Source of the DNA: Cruorifilaria tuberocauda | Lineage: Eukaryota > Nematoda > Chromadorea > Rhabditida > Onchocercidae | Length of the DNA: 64,000 bases | NCBI GenBank assembly: GCA_013365365.1 | Contig: JABVXU010000010.1 | Span: 248,001 to 312,000 of the forward strand | Reading direction: 5' to 3' | Shown here: positions 1 through 11,882 of the stretch, piece after piece | How positions within the stretch are numbered: position 1 is the first letter of the stretch | Layout: each line of letters starts with the position of its first letter | Notes under the pieces: model-generated | Told to the model about the DNA's origin: nothing | The model's input: only the letters and a program-made list of their open reading frames with translations | Databases searched by the model: none | Program-made: the position numbers and the translations under genes

Positions 1-59
1 TGCTAAAGCATGCATGGTTCAAGTTTCGACAAAAAATTTCTGTGTAGTAAAAGGTGTAA

Positions 60-3000
60 CTAATCATTTTTTGGCACTGTGAAAACTGCTTGCAGATGCT
101 TCGTCCAGGGTTTCACCACTCGAAGCCAGTCATTTAAACCAAAATAAAGCAAACGATTTTCCAAAGTTTCTTCTTCCTGCAGTTAATGGTAAACTCTTAG
201 TTCGAGCTATTCGCCAAAAACAAGTTTAGATACAATATAATATTTGCAAAACAGTCTCAAAATTCAATTCACTAAGATTTTTATTTTACCCAGATTTGAA
301 TCTATGCAATACCTGTTCCAGTTTTCGTCTTGCAAATTCTCGTAATCTGTGAATTTCTTCCACCAAATTTGCTATTCGTGGAAATATGTAGCATTCTGTA
401 CTTTTGACAAATGATATTATTAGGCGTCCAAAAAGTAAAAGACGTAAGATCGTTTTCACAAGCATATCAATCGATAGCGAGTGCGAACCCACTGAACGGG
501 CAAACATTTCGTTTCTTACCTTAAATAAATTATTTCCTAAAATTTCCAGTATATAAAAGTGGAAAATTGAAATGGTAGTACAAAGAAGCACAACAAAGAA
601 TTAGAAACTAAATTAAATTAAACTGAATGAAATTTGAAATTCTGCAAAAACCTCTTTTTCACTTTCAAAATGATTCGATATTATCTGGATACATTCACTT
701 AGCGCTGGGAATACTACAGCCTCTTTATTAGGAAGCAAACGACTTGTAGCTAGACTGAACAGTGCATAACATGTCGCTATTGCTGACGAAATTCTCGGGC
801 TCAACTGAAATGAAAAAAAAAATGAAAGTGAAGCTGTTTGGAAAAAAAGAATCGAATGGAATATTAAAAATCAAAATTAATTGAAAATGAAAAAATGAGA
901 GCGATTGAGAGGAAGAAAATGAGGATATAAACTTCATAAATATGGGCAAATACAAAAATTAGAATCGATACCTCCATAGCTTCCAAATCCAAACCATGTG
1001 TGTCCATTACAATTGTATTGATAAATTGTGTGAACCAACAATGGAAACTATTAGTATCAAGTTTTTGAAGGCATGTATCACTATATGTACTATTGTTGAG
1101 GAGACGGGACATAATCACTTTATTGAATATTGTTGAAAGCTCTTCCTCAAAATGAAATAATAGAAGAAAAGTTTTTTAAGAAAATTTTGGGCAAGTCCCA
1201 AAGAAATTGAGAATTCTTGATAATTTGATAATACTTTCATTGTGATATTATATAATATTAATACCTACTGTTTTGGTAGCAACATGGAAAAACACTAGTA
1301 ATTCTAGTGTACCCTCAAAAAACACAAAACAATTATGACATCGCATGGATAAGCTACTAATTCTGAATTTCTACAAATTAATTTCTCCATCCTTGGTTGA
1401 AATAATTCTATTAGACTCTATTAGACTCATTGACTACAAAAAATTATTTTATAGATTAAATCTAAAAAAAACTTCTCAAAAAAATTTACTCTTGAAGCCA
1501 GATGTACAGACATCACGCGACGCACGGATTCATATTGCTCATTTTTTTCAAGTAGTAACTTATCAACAATTTCGGGAACAATTGCAATCGAATAGCACAT
1601 CATCGGTACAACCCGATCAGATGAATCCCGTTCTATTAAGCATTGCAACAAGCTTGTCACTTTCCTCAACAATTCATCGTTTGAGCCATCCTAAACAAAA
1701 ATAAATTAAAAATTATCCCATAAATCAGCATTTCATTTATTTATGAAACAGGCCCAAAAATAATTATTACAAATATTGATTTGTATAAAAATGCTATATA
1801 ATGCTTACTTGCAGCAGTATACGGGTACATAACAGAACACATCGAATATTGAGACCGTGTTGTGCTATGGAAATAGGACGAGTTTTCATCATCGATATTA
1901 CCATTTTCCTGAAAAAACGACTGCTGAAATTTTTTGGAAAAACTATCAAAACATCCATAACTCATGATGATTTACTACGCCGAAATAAGAAGTCATACGC
2001 GAGTCTTACCCTTACTTTTCAACAGACTAACCCAAGAAAGGAGGAAATAATATTACTCCAATGCTCTTCACCACTCAGCTGATGTAATACTTCAATGAAA
2101 TTCCGCTCTTTTGACGATGCTACTTGATGAAGATCCAGGACTTTACCACCTGTACACCGATCTCCCTGTTTACTCGACCAATAACGAACTGCCAGCACAA
2201 CACTGTGCCACATATTACCAACATCAAGTTTGTTTATAAACTGAAAAAAAAATTCTTCAGACGAAGAGGAATTCCCATGTATTCAGAATATGTCTTTCAT
2301 CTGACAATAGAAACACATTAACTTTAATGTATTATAAAACTACTGATTATTCGCATTCATACTTTCAATAATTAAATAAAAGTTCAGCAATAAACTATGT
2401 TTTCCAAAAATAATTGTAAATATTTTTTACGTAAGAAAAACTACCTTAACAGAGCATTCAGATAATTTCTCACAAGATATTGCTGAAATAACTGGTGTCT
2501 GGAACTTCTGGACTATTTCAAGTAATTTGTCATTATAGTTATTTTCTGATAGTGCCTGATCAAACAAACACATCACAGCAGCCTCATCGCTTCCAACAAA
2601 AACTTTGGTAGAGGGCGTATTCACCCGTACTTTGCTATGTTGAATCGCATCTACATCCTGCAAATATAAAAATAAAAAAGCATAAAATATATATTTTGAT
2701 CTAAAAAACATAAGACTTGAAAAAAATATATTGAAAATACAAAAAAGTTGAACTATTTTCATTTATAGTGCATTTATTTTCATTAGATAAAGAATATTTG
2801 GACTTTTTTATCACAATTAAAAGCAGTTACTTTGATCTTCTTCAATCCATCTTTTCTGACAGGAAGCATTATTGCTCTTTTCCGTTGTGTAATGTTTGAC
2901 CGTTCCATCTTTTTCAATGTTGATAATTCAGGAATGATTTTTTCCTAAAAAGTGACGAAAATAAATTCATAACTAATGGAATATAGCACAAAATATCAAA

Positions 3001-6000
3001 ATTTGAATTTCAAAGTTCCAAAGTTCCTATTTTAAATTTAAAGGTGCAGAAATCCATACAATACACTTGGAAAATCATTTTTCCAAAAAATTGATGCTAG
3101 TTAGAATGTGCTCAATTCATGCATTACTAATTTAGATTGTGATCTAAAATATATAAAGTTTTATAAAATGACAAATTCTCCTCCCAAAAAAAGTTCAGAT
3201 GATTATGCTTAACAATTAACAAAGTTATATAATTCAATAAGTAGAAATACTCACTGCAGATTTGCGTACTTGAACTCTTCCAAGTTCCTTCATGCATAAT
3301 GTTTGAACTGTAAGTCGTTTATGCATCTTTTTGTACATTTCTGATTTCGTTCTAGTGATCGATTTCTGCAAAAATTGATGAAATTGTTTCCACAATATAA
3401 GTGTTAGTTGAAAACAATTTCTTCGTACGACTCATAAATTTGTAGAGATGGTCCAAACAATCAAATTGCAGAAGAAAAACAAAAGTTCTAGACATGAATA
3501 TGATAGAATGAAAATAAATTAAACCTTTGTCGTTATTTTTTTTGCCTTGGTTTTCTTCTCTAGTCCACTGCAATTATTCGAAAAGTAGGTACCACCTAAA
3601 AAACCATAATTTCTTCTTTTATTTCATATTAGCATTATTGAAATCACTATTCGTTTCTCGAAGTACTGAAAGGATAAGAATAGTTTGAAATTGCATACTT
3701 GATGCATTTTCCATTTCGACCGATGAAACTGCAACATCATCTGTAACAATTTCTAATCGATTATCATCATCATCATCAAGATCACTTAATTCTATTCCTG
3801 CAAAAATTCTGATCAATGGCTTTTTATCAGAGGCTTAAAGTTGGTATAGGTGAATTGTACACATACAGATCAATTCGGGAATTAAATTAGGAAAAAAATA
3901 ATGATACTTGAAAAAAACCTTGAAAAGTACTTACAGATAATTTTAAGATGAAATAAAAAATAAATACCATTTCTATGAAGTTAATCTTAAAACAATTTAT
4001 AATAAAATATGGAAGAATAATAAACAAAAATTCATGCAAAAAATGGATTTTACAAACTACCAAGTGTTTTAATAGTCGACGTCATGGATTTGTCCGCACT
4101 GTCGCTACTCCCACTCTAAAATTTTAATCATTAAATAGGATAAAGACATGAAATTACACATTCAGTTAAAAAAATTATAGCATACCACTGGTTCCTTCCC
4201 ACAATGAATCTCAGCCATTTTTGATTTTTGTAAAGATGCCGCGATATCTTCCAACTTATCTTCAGCGTTGCTATCTCCTTCTTCACTCAATTTTCGCTTT
4301 CTAGCTCTACTTGTCAATTGTTTACTGTTCTGTGTCACACCTGCTTCTCTGGATCTCATAATTCGAAGATTTTCTGATAAAGATTTGACAGCAATCTCAG
4401 AATTTTCCAACCCATTTTTCAGTGTAACTTTTCGTTGTACCTGTGTTGTTGCTGATTGAATATTACTTTGTTTTTCCTTTGTAATCTGATTTTCTGATTC
4501 CATATTATTCAGGATTTCACGTTTCTTCAAATTATTTTCATCTTTTAACGACTTCCTTTCATCTAATGTTTTCCATGAAATTACCACATTGGCCGCTTCT
4601 TTCTCTGATAGCCTCCATATTTCTGCACTGTCATCATTTAGAATTTGATTTCCTGCAGTTTCGCCTGACTTTGTATTTACATCTTCCTCCTCTGTCGATA
4701 CAACTTTTACTTCTATGCTATTCTGAATATCGTTGAGCTGCTTAACGTCAGTCATCAATTCTTGATTATCTTTGGGAGACCGAGAATCAATTTGTACTTG
4801 TTTCTTTCTCGATGAACCATGTTGTAAAACAGGATCATGAATACATTCCTCGAATTTCCGATCATTTTGAATAGTTTTTAACTCAGAGTCTTTGTCTCCA
4901 ATTTCTAGAACATTTTTCATCTTATCTACTGATAGTCTTACGAAATTCTGTTCTTCTGAGCACCTTGTTCTACTGAATACTGCTCTTTCCGAGATTATTT
5001 TCTCACTTTCTGACCTCTTAGTCACCGAGCACTGGTTTTCCTTTAACTTGTCTTTTTTGGTATCCATACGTTTTGTGGTAATTATTTCTGACAATTTCGG
5101 AGAACCATCATCTCTGATTCCTGAACACTTGTCTTCAGTTTGGGAATCAGTTCCACTGCATTTTCTCTTTGATCTCAATGACACAACACATTTCGAATTA
5201 GTAGTAGTAATAGTATGACTTGATGATTGTCTTACTGCAGACTCATGCGCTTCCTGAGAGTGTGTTTTTTTGATTTCATCCGAGACTTTGAAAAAATTTT
5301 TCAAGGATTCATCATCCTGCAACGATTGAGAAAAAGATTAGTGATCACACAGATAAATCCTTGCCTTCAAAATCAACTTCCATGTGCAAGTTTTGTTTAG
5401 TCATTTTAACTATAAAACGTTAAAAAAGATGAATCCCAGATTATAATGCAGTTTGTTGCCCATCAATTTTTCGTATCATACTTACCTGCAACAACGGAAC
5501 AGAAGTTGAAGCATCTTTATTTATTTCCTGAAAAGTGGTTTCGTCAGTCCGTAAAAACAACACATTTTGTAATCAAAATTATACCTTTCAGACAGTAAAA
5601 AATATCATTTACGAAATTAAGTAACATAAAACTTACAATTTGTTCATCATGAATAACTGCAGCAATTTCTATAGCGGAGGCAGATATACAGCACAGTGAA
5701 CCAGAATCTCCAGATGAGACTGTCGTATTCGCTATTCCAGAGGAATATGCGACACACTCCGAAATAGGAGGCAGCGATAAGGATTCAGCTGAGAAACAGG
5801 TCTGTCTCGCTGCTAATACCTCACCAACTGCGTCTGTTATTTCAGAACTTGAATTTGTTTTATTATTCGAAATTAGGCAATCTTCAGCTGAGCTCGTCGA
5901 TGTTCTTCTGCTTGATGTGCTAGGGGACAGTGGTCCAAAGAGATTATCCACGTAATCATCCGAACCGTGTTGCTTTGATAGCTAGAAACTTTTTTTTCTA

Positions 6001-6764
6001 AGAAAAATAGTAAAAAATTGCAGCGGCGAAGTTTTGCTTGAATAAATGACTGGATTATTATGCCCCAAAGACTCACTGTACTAAAAATTATACCTCAGAC
6101 GTCCGAACATCTAAAAACGTTGGTCTCCTTAATTCCGGAAGCAGAGGATCCAAGTAAGCAAAGCTAAGCCATTTGGAAAGCCGTTCATTATTCTCACAAA
6201 CTTTTTTTTCTTCACTGCTTCGATCTGAAGTCTAAAATTATTCATATATTAGCACTAAATATTACCATCGACAACGCTCATTACAATTCTTTTTAAATAT
6301 GATATGACTGCACTTCCCAATACAATTCCATAGAGACTTTCTCTACCATCCCAGAACTACTAATTAAAAAAAAAATAAAAACTGAAAGAACTGAAACAAA
6401 TGCAAAAAATTGAAGATTAAGCCGAGACTGACCTCCATTTCTGATGCATTCTTGTTTCCATTTTCTTTAGCAAGTTTAGAATTATTCTCATACATGTATG
6501 GAGGAATATTCTTCTGGAACACATTTTCACCCCTTTGCAAGTCTTTTTCAATCAGTTCTTTGTTTGTCTAAAAGCAGTTTTCTCTAAAGATCAAATAAAC
6601 TAATTCCTACAAGACTGCAAATCACAAGCGCCAACAGAACCAATGGATTTGAGAGGCAAAAAAAAATGCTCAAAATAAGAGAACGTTCATGTGCTAATAT
6701 CATGTGTTACCTTCGCTGGAAATGAAGTGCTTGCGGTACATATGTTTATAAATTCATCATGCAT
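60..6764 (-). CDS. Large protein of unknown family, acidic disordered N-terminal half and helical C-terminal half (19 exons, 1236 aa)
   Basis: I do not recognise this gene. Nineteen exons join in one reading frame with consistent phases: 6711-6764, 6433-6567, 6094-6231, 5637-5981, 5486-5527, 4186-5316, 4061-4115, 3699-3797, 3525-3595, 3255-3365, 2831-2944, 2445-2657, 2024-2240, 1809-1942, 1490-1690, 972-1145, 652-804, 313-519, 60-176 (TAG). Residues 1-600 are rich in Ser, Glu, Lys and Asp and look disordered; the 1131-bp exon 4186-5316 alone gives 377 such residues. A run of Asp (LDDDDDNR) lies in the exon at 3699. The last 500 residues are hydrophobic-helical and resemble HEAT/ARM-type repeats, but I could not name a family. 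The ATG sits two bases after a TTTTAG acceptor, 136 bp below the stop of the upstream gene, which suggests trans-splicing within an operon. The 2024/1942 junction is the least certain: it uses donor TCT|GTTGAA. Confidence 0.72.
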
Positions 6765-6900
6765 ACCTAAAATAACTCATGGTGATTAAATAAGATATAA
6801 ATTATACAGAAAAAACTTTAGAAATAATAAAAATCAGTAAAACTTGGTAAAAAATTAGTTCTTTGGGCATAAATTATGTCAGAAAATATAAACTTGAACA
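6765..6900 (-). other. Intercistronic spacer with candidate trans-splice acceptor
   Basis: This 136-bp stretch separates the TAA of the coiled-coil gene from the ATG of the downstream gene. It is U-rich in the transcribed sense and ends in TTATTTTAG followed by GT and the ATG. Short spacing, a U-rich tract and an acceptor at the start codon are the hallmarks of downstream cistrons in nematode operons, usually served by SL2-type leaders. No clear AATAAA lies before it. The operon call is inference. Confidence 0.5.
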
Positions 6901-9900
6901 TTAGAAAATGCTTTCACTTTTTTTTTCTTCTATAACTGAACATAATGTTTCTTCTTTCTGTTTTCCAATTAACTCCAATTGTCTTTTGTATATTGGCATC
7001 TTTTCCATATGTACATCACTAAAACATCAATTATGACATAAATTTCGATGTTAACTAACACAATTTCCTATAAATTCAGATAATATATGAAAAGTACCTC
7101 CAGAATTATCTCTCTAATGATAATCATATAATTAAAAGCTGAATCACTTTCTCATTGCATATCAAATAATAGGTGCTTTAACCAGATTAAGTGCATATGT
7201 GAATCTCATACAATATTGCTTTGCAAAGTTTAAAATAGGTCACAATGAAAAACTTTAAAAAATCAGTACTTTATAAGTAAAAAAGGTCAATTTGCCGTTG
7301 ATTTCGTCTAATGTTAAAATTATCACAAAAAAAATTCTACACTGGGAAGAGAAAAGCTAACAAATTTGTTATGAAATACATAAATCGACCTAAAGCACAT
7401 CACTAAGTCCTACTGAAATATACAACGGAAACAAAAAAATCTTCTGTGGCATATATAAAATAATGCACTGTTTATAGCACAAGTAAGCTATCCACAGAGG
7501 ATGAACTGCTACTTAGATTTTGATTGATTTGAACTTAACATATTAGGGACTCCATGATCATGTTGTTAAAATAAGATTTAATCAAAACAGAAGCACACAG
7601 TCATGGAAGTATTTAACTGTAACTATAGGAAAGAATCAGCAAATACCTAGAATTACAAAAAAATGAAAATTGTGAAAAGAAATCAAGCATGAAATCGTGC
7701 ATTGGAATGGTTGCTGGAAGAAATTCTAGGAGAAAATCATTTGCATTTCGATAATGATATGCCGAAAACCTGCATTGATAGAATGAAAAATTTCAGCCGG
7801 ATATTTTATTTAAAAAAAAAGCAAGTCTAAAGTCAAAAAAGAGACTAGTTGTAATATTTTTGGCACAAAAAAATAAGAACAGATATTGCTGAAGTAGGAC
7901 TGCTTGAATTTGGATGATAGATATAATACTTATCACACATCTAAGATCCTGAGAGTAATAAATTTCTTTCATTTTTCAATTTTTAGTAATCATTTATCAA
8001 AGTTACGTATGATGACTTCCAAACATAAAATAAGCACTCTATACACTTGAATTAATTAAAAGAATCTAAAATAAAGAAAAACTTGGCGGCGTTTATTATA
8101 TAACCAATAATAAAACTATGATATAATTACGAATACTTACGAATCAGACTGAATTCTCGGAATAGAAGCACGCAAAGCCTCCGCACTCTCTACTTGCTTC
8201 CTCAAAAAATTCTCTGAAAAAATTTCTGTATTAATTTTAAATATACAAAACCGGTCATCAGCAATAGCCATGAGTATAATTACAGCATCGATTTCCAGAA
8301 GGACACAAGTCATTCAAGTAGACTTTAAATAAACAATTCAATTAATAGAACTGTGAAACATACGAAATAAAAATTGATTAGCAACTGTAATGTCTTCATT
8401 ACAGGAATAAAAAATCAGTCATACTCAAGGTAGCTGAATTCAAGCAGAAAACGTAAAACGGAAACTTCTATAATTCTATGCTTAATTCATCACGAATTTC
8501 GAAAATGTTATCTTTATATTTATATACGTCACCTTTTTCAGTAGATTTAATATCCGTTACTTCTTCCATTGAGTTGGTCAAATGACCACTACTTTGTGCC
8601 TCATTCTTTACTTTTTCCTTTGAAGACATTGATTTTTTTGGCGATCTGAGATGAGATGAACTGCCAATCGTCAGCAATAAATTTTCCACGCCCTCTGCTA
8701 ATTCATCTGAAAAATTAAATAACATATTTCGGAAACAGATCTATATGCTAGCATGAGCAACTGAAGAAAGACACAAAGTCCATCATGGTTTCATTACATT
8801 CCATATTCAGACCCTATGACATTTGTTTCACATACTGTCTTTAATCTTTCTGATTTTAGAATCTCTATCGGAAAAAGGAATTTTAATTAACTGAGTTGAT
8901 TGATTGAAATGGGAAAACCATACCATCATCACTGCTTTCTTCGACCGTTCTTGTGCTTGATTCACTTAAATTGGTCAATCTTCTCGTCTTTCTAAGCAAA
9001 TATTCACGCAAATCATCTCTATCTTTATACCTTGCAAGACGCTTTTGTAATGATTTCGTCATTAAACCATTATTTTCAACAATTTCACCTGCAAGTAGCA
9101 TAACAAATATTTCTAATCCTTTCTCTAATTACTAAACTATTTAACTGATGCTACAGAAAAGTAAAATTTTCAATGAATAAATTACGCAAATCTGATTATT
9201 TCAATGGATAAAAAACTTTGAAATTTTATAAAACTAAAATGAGAAAATTTTTATTGGACTTTGTACATGAGACTACACTGTTGAAATAATGATATACAGA
9301 TATATGAAGGCAATATTTACCGAACTCGAGAAGAAGTCGAAGCACTGATGGACAGTGGTATTTGAATGGTTCTAAATTTTCATTTACTGCTTGAAGCTGG
9401 ATGCATTTCTTCTCCAACTGTTTCATTGAATCGTTTATTTTCTTCAAAAAAACAAGGTTTTGAAAATTAGCAGGTAAATTTCCTAGACTGGTTTCGACAG
9501 CAATTTAATCATCGTTCGACTGATATTTGATTTATAGGTTATCTATAAATCTCTAGTAGCATGAAAAACTTCCAAATGCGTCATACTTGAATTAAAAATA
9601 CTGATGTCCCAAACTGTGCATGTTATTTTTCAACAAATGCAATCAACAATGTTTATGAAGACATACAAACAAATTTTCCAAATCTCTACAATGATATTAC
9701 TAGCTCATCGAACAGAATTGTTCTCAGACGTTTCAAATTTTATTTTTTCATAACACTGAAGTTTTGAGCAACAGTTTATGTTTGTTTGAAACAAATATTT
9801 AGAAACTAAGAAATTTCAAAACTTTTCTGTCAGATTTCAATCCCTCAAAATTAGATGCCTGAAAAAACCAACCGACGCCGCTTCCACGCTTTTTAAATAC

Positions 9901-11018
9901 TTTGCAAGCAGCTCTTGACGTGCTTCCTTTTCAGCCATGAGATTCTCCATAGCAACTTTGCAAGTTTCATGATATTTCACTGATTCTTCGATTAAGCGCT
10001 AAAATTTATCAAAAACCTAACAATGCAGCGCATGTTCTTTACTTTAAGAAAGCACTCCAAAGTCCATCATTATTTTGTAAGTATGATGCCATCTCATTCG
10101 CAGCAATTAGATTTAGACATGTGAAGGACTCATCGTCTAAGCTTCAAACAAAATATACATTAATATAGACCTGATTTCTCCGAGCCGTAGCAACCACTTC
10201 ATCGTACTGTCTTTTCAGACTGTCATGACTGATCTGAAATTCAGATGATTTCTAGAGTTCTACGAAAATTTTCAGAAAAACTATTGAATTCAAAGCAAAC
10301 GGATTACAAGAGAAAAAATAAGAGATGTACCCGTAAATTCTCATACTCCGCATACAGTGATGTGTGTTCTGCTTCCAACTTTTCTAGCTTTGAACGCCTT
10401 TCATCAATATATTTAGCTTGCTCTTCATTTATTTTGGATACTTGTTCTGTTTTCTAGAAAGAATCATAGAAACATTTTTAAATCACTTTATTAATAGGAA
10501 ATTTCTAGAGAAGTTAAGTTCAAAAAACACAAGAAAATTTTACAATATCTCTTGTTGTCACTACCACGCTTTTCATTCTTTTAAACCGACAAATTTTAAT
10601 GAAATAAATGCGAAATAATAACTTTTAGTTCTTTCTGAAGATTTTTAAACTGTCCACTTAAGGAAGCTAAAGCTTCCTCAGCAATTACGGTATTCAACCT
10701 CATCGCCATACATTTTGGACAATCTTCTTGTGATTCTTCTGCACTACTTCGATTCTGCAATCCACTAGAACTTGCCTCACTCAAACAACCTTCCGAAAGC
10801 TGAAAAAATTCCTTAATAATTCACTTATTTCTGATAACCTTTGCACTGATTTTTATCCATGATTTAAACACTCTAGGATTTGATTAAATTGAAGAACAGC
10901 AATAGTTACAGATGGTTATTTTTGCCTCCGATAACTCAAAATGATTAATAAATCAATTCAAAAACAAATGAGGACTTACTCCAGAAAAAGTGGAGCGAGT
11001 TGATGATGATGAAGTCAT
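6901..11018 (-). CDS. Coiled-coil protein of unknown function (10 exons, 392 aa)
   Basis: Exons 10980-11018, 10623-10799, 10331-10453, 10171-10233, 9873-9998, 9321-9441, 8924-9088, 8533-8706, 8141-8213 and 6901-7018 join in phase. The start is the only ATG of the first exon (MTSSSS). After a Ser-rich N-terminus with a CPKC pair near residue 42, residues 48-190 are heptad-like and rich in Glu, Lys, Leu and Gln, as in a long coiled coil. A hydrophobic patch (CPSVLRLLLEFG) interrupts it near residue 210. Basic and Ser-rich segments follow, and a short charged tail (KKSESIF) ends it. It could be an adaptor or cytoskeletal/kinetochore protein, but I see no motif that decides this. The last intron is about 1.1 kb. 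It is probably the first cistron of an operon with the gene at 60-6764, and is divergent from the PXK-like gene. Confidence 0.75.
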
Positions 11019-11359
11019 TACATCCTGTAAGACCTCGAATTAGAAACACAATGTATATCAAAAATCTGCATTAAAAGTGAAAGCAAATTTATAAAAAATT
11101 TTACCGAATTAAATCAAAGGAAGCCATAAAATCTCATAAACATAAGTTAGCTTTCATTTCCACACCTCATTTGACAAAGAATACACTACTTAAATCTACC
11201 GGTTCTAGTCTTAAGAGTTTTTGAACTACTATGGAGACTATTCTACTAATTAGCATGGACTAAAAAACAACACAATGCAGAAGTTAAGCATCTAGCTTTT
11301 TACTTCATTAATGGGTTGTCCCACTCGTCTAGGAAAACTTTAAGGCTATGAATTAAGAA

Positions 11360-11835
11360 CTCGTCCTATTGATAATATGGAAAATGTGAGAAATGGAGAT
11401 AAATCTACTAAAAAACATCACTTTTCTAAATTTCGTGTGTTGGAGAACTGTTACTTCTAACCAAAATCGTAAACTTTCCATTAGTTTCATGAAATCCTCG
11501 GAAAATTGGGTAATTCTCATTGGGATAATACCTCCACAAAATCGCGAATATACTAGAAACCTCATGAATTTAACTTCAAAACTTACCACAAAATTACCAA
11601 CTGGAAAATCTTCCCGGTCCTGAGGTCGAGTGGCGATACACGGAGTTTGAAGATTATAAAGAGGAAACTCTACGGAAAGTTCGTCTGCGAGTTATATTGG
11701 TTCGGACTCCGTATGCTGTTCCGATTAGTGTCGATGTAGAAGAGTGAAGAGAAGTCGTTGATGATGAGGACGGGTCACTGAAGGGTCAGCCGGTTGTCTT
11801 CCGCAATTCTTCCATTTCGCCATGAAAAGTCGGGA
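11360..11835 (+). pseudogene. Coding-like sequence broken by frameshifts and stops, unassigned
   Basis: This part of the 860-bp spacer between the divergent coiled-coil and PXK-like genes is richer in G+C than its surroundings. It reads as protein-like sequence in successive plus frames: around 11362-11460 (RTRPIDNMENV), 11480-11620 (GIIPPQNREYTRNLMNL), 11590-11745 (GPEVEWRYTEFEDYKEE, then LVRTPYAVPISVDVEE before a stop) and 11755-11825 (VVDDEDGSLKGQPVVFRNSS). I could not join the pieces with credible splice sites and do not recognise the protein. It may be a decayed gene copy, or exons of an unmodelled gene. The rest of 11019-11882 shows nothing beyond a presumed bidirectional promoter. Confidence 0.3.
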
Positions 11836-11882
11836 TTTAGAACACTCACATGAAATTGAAATTTTAGATTCTCTACAGAAAA

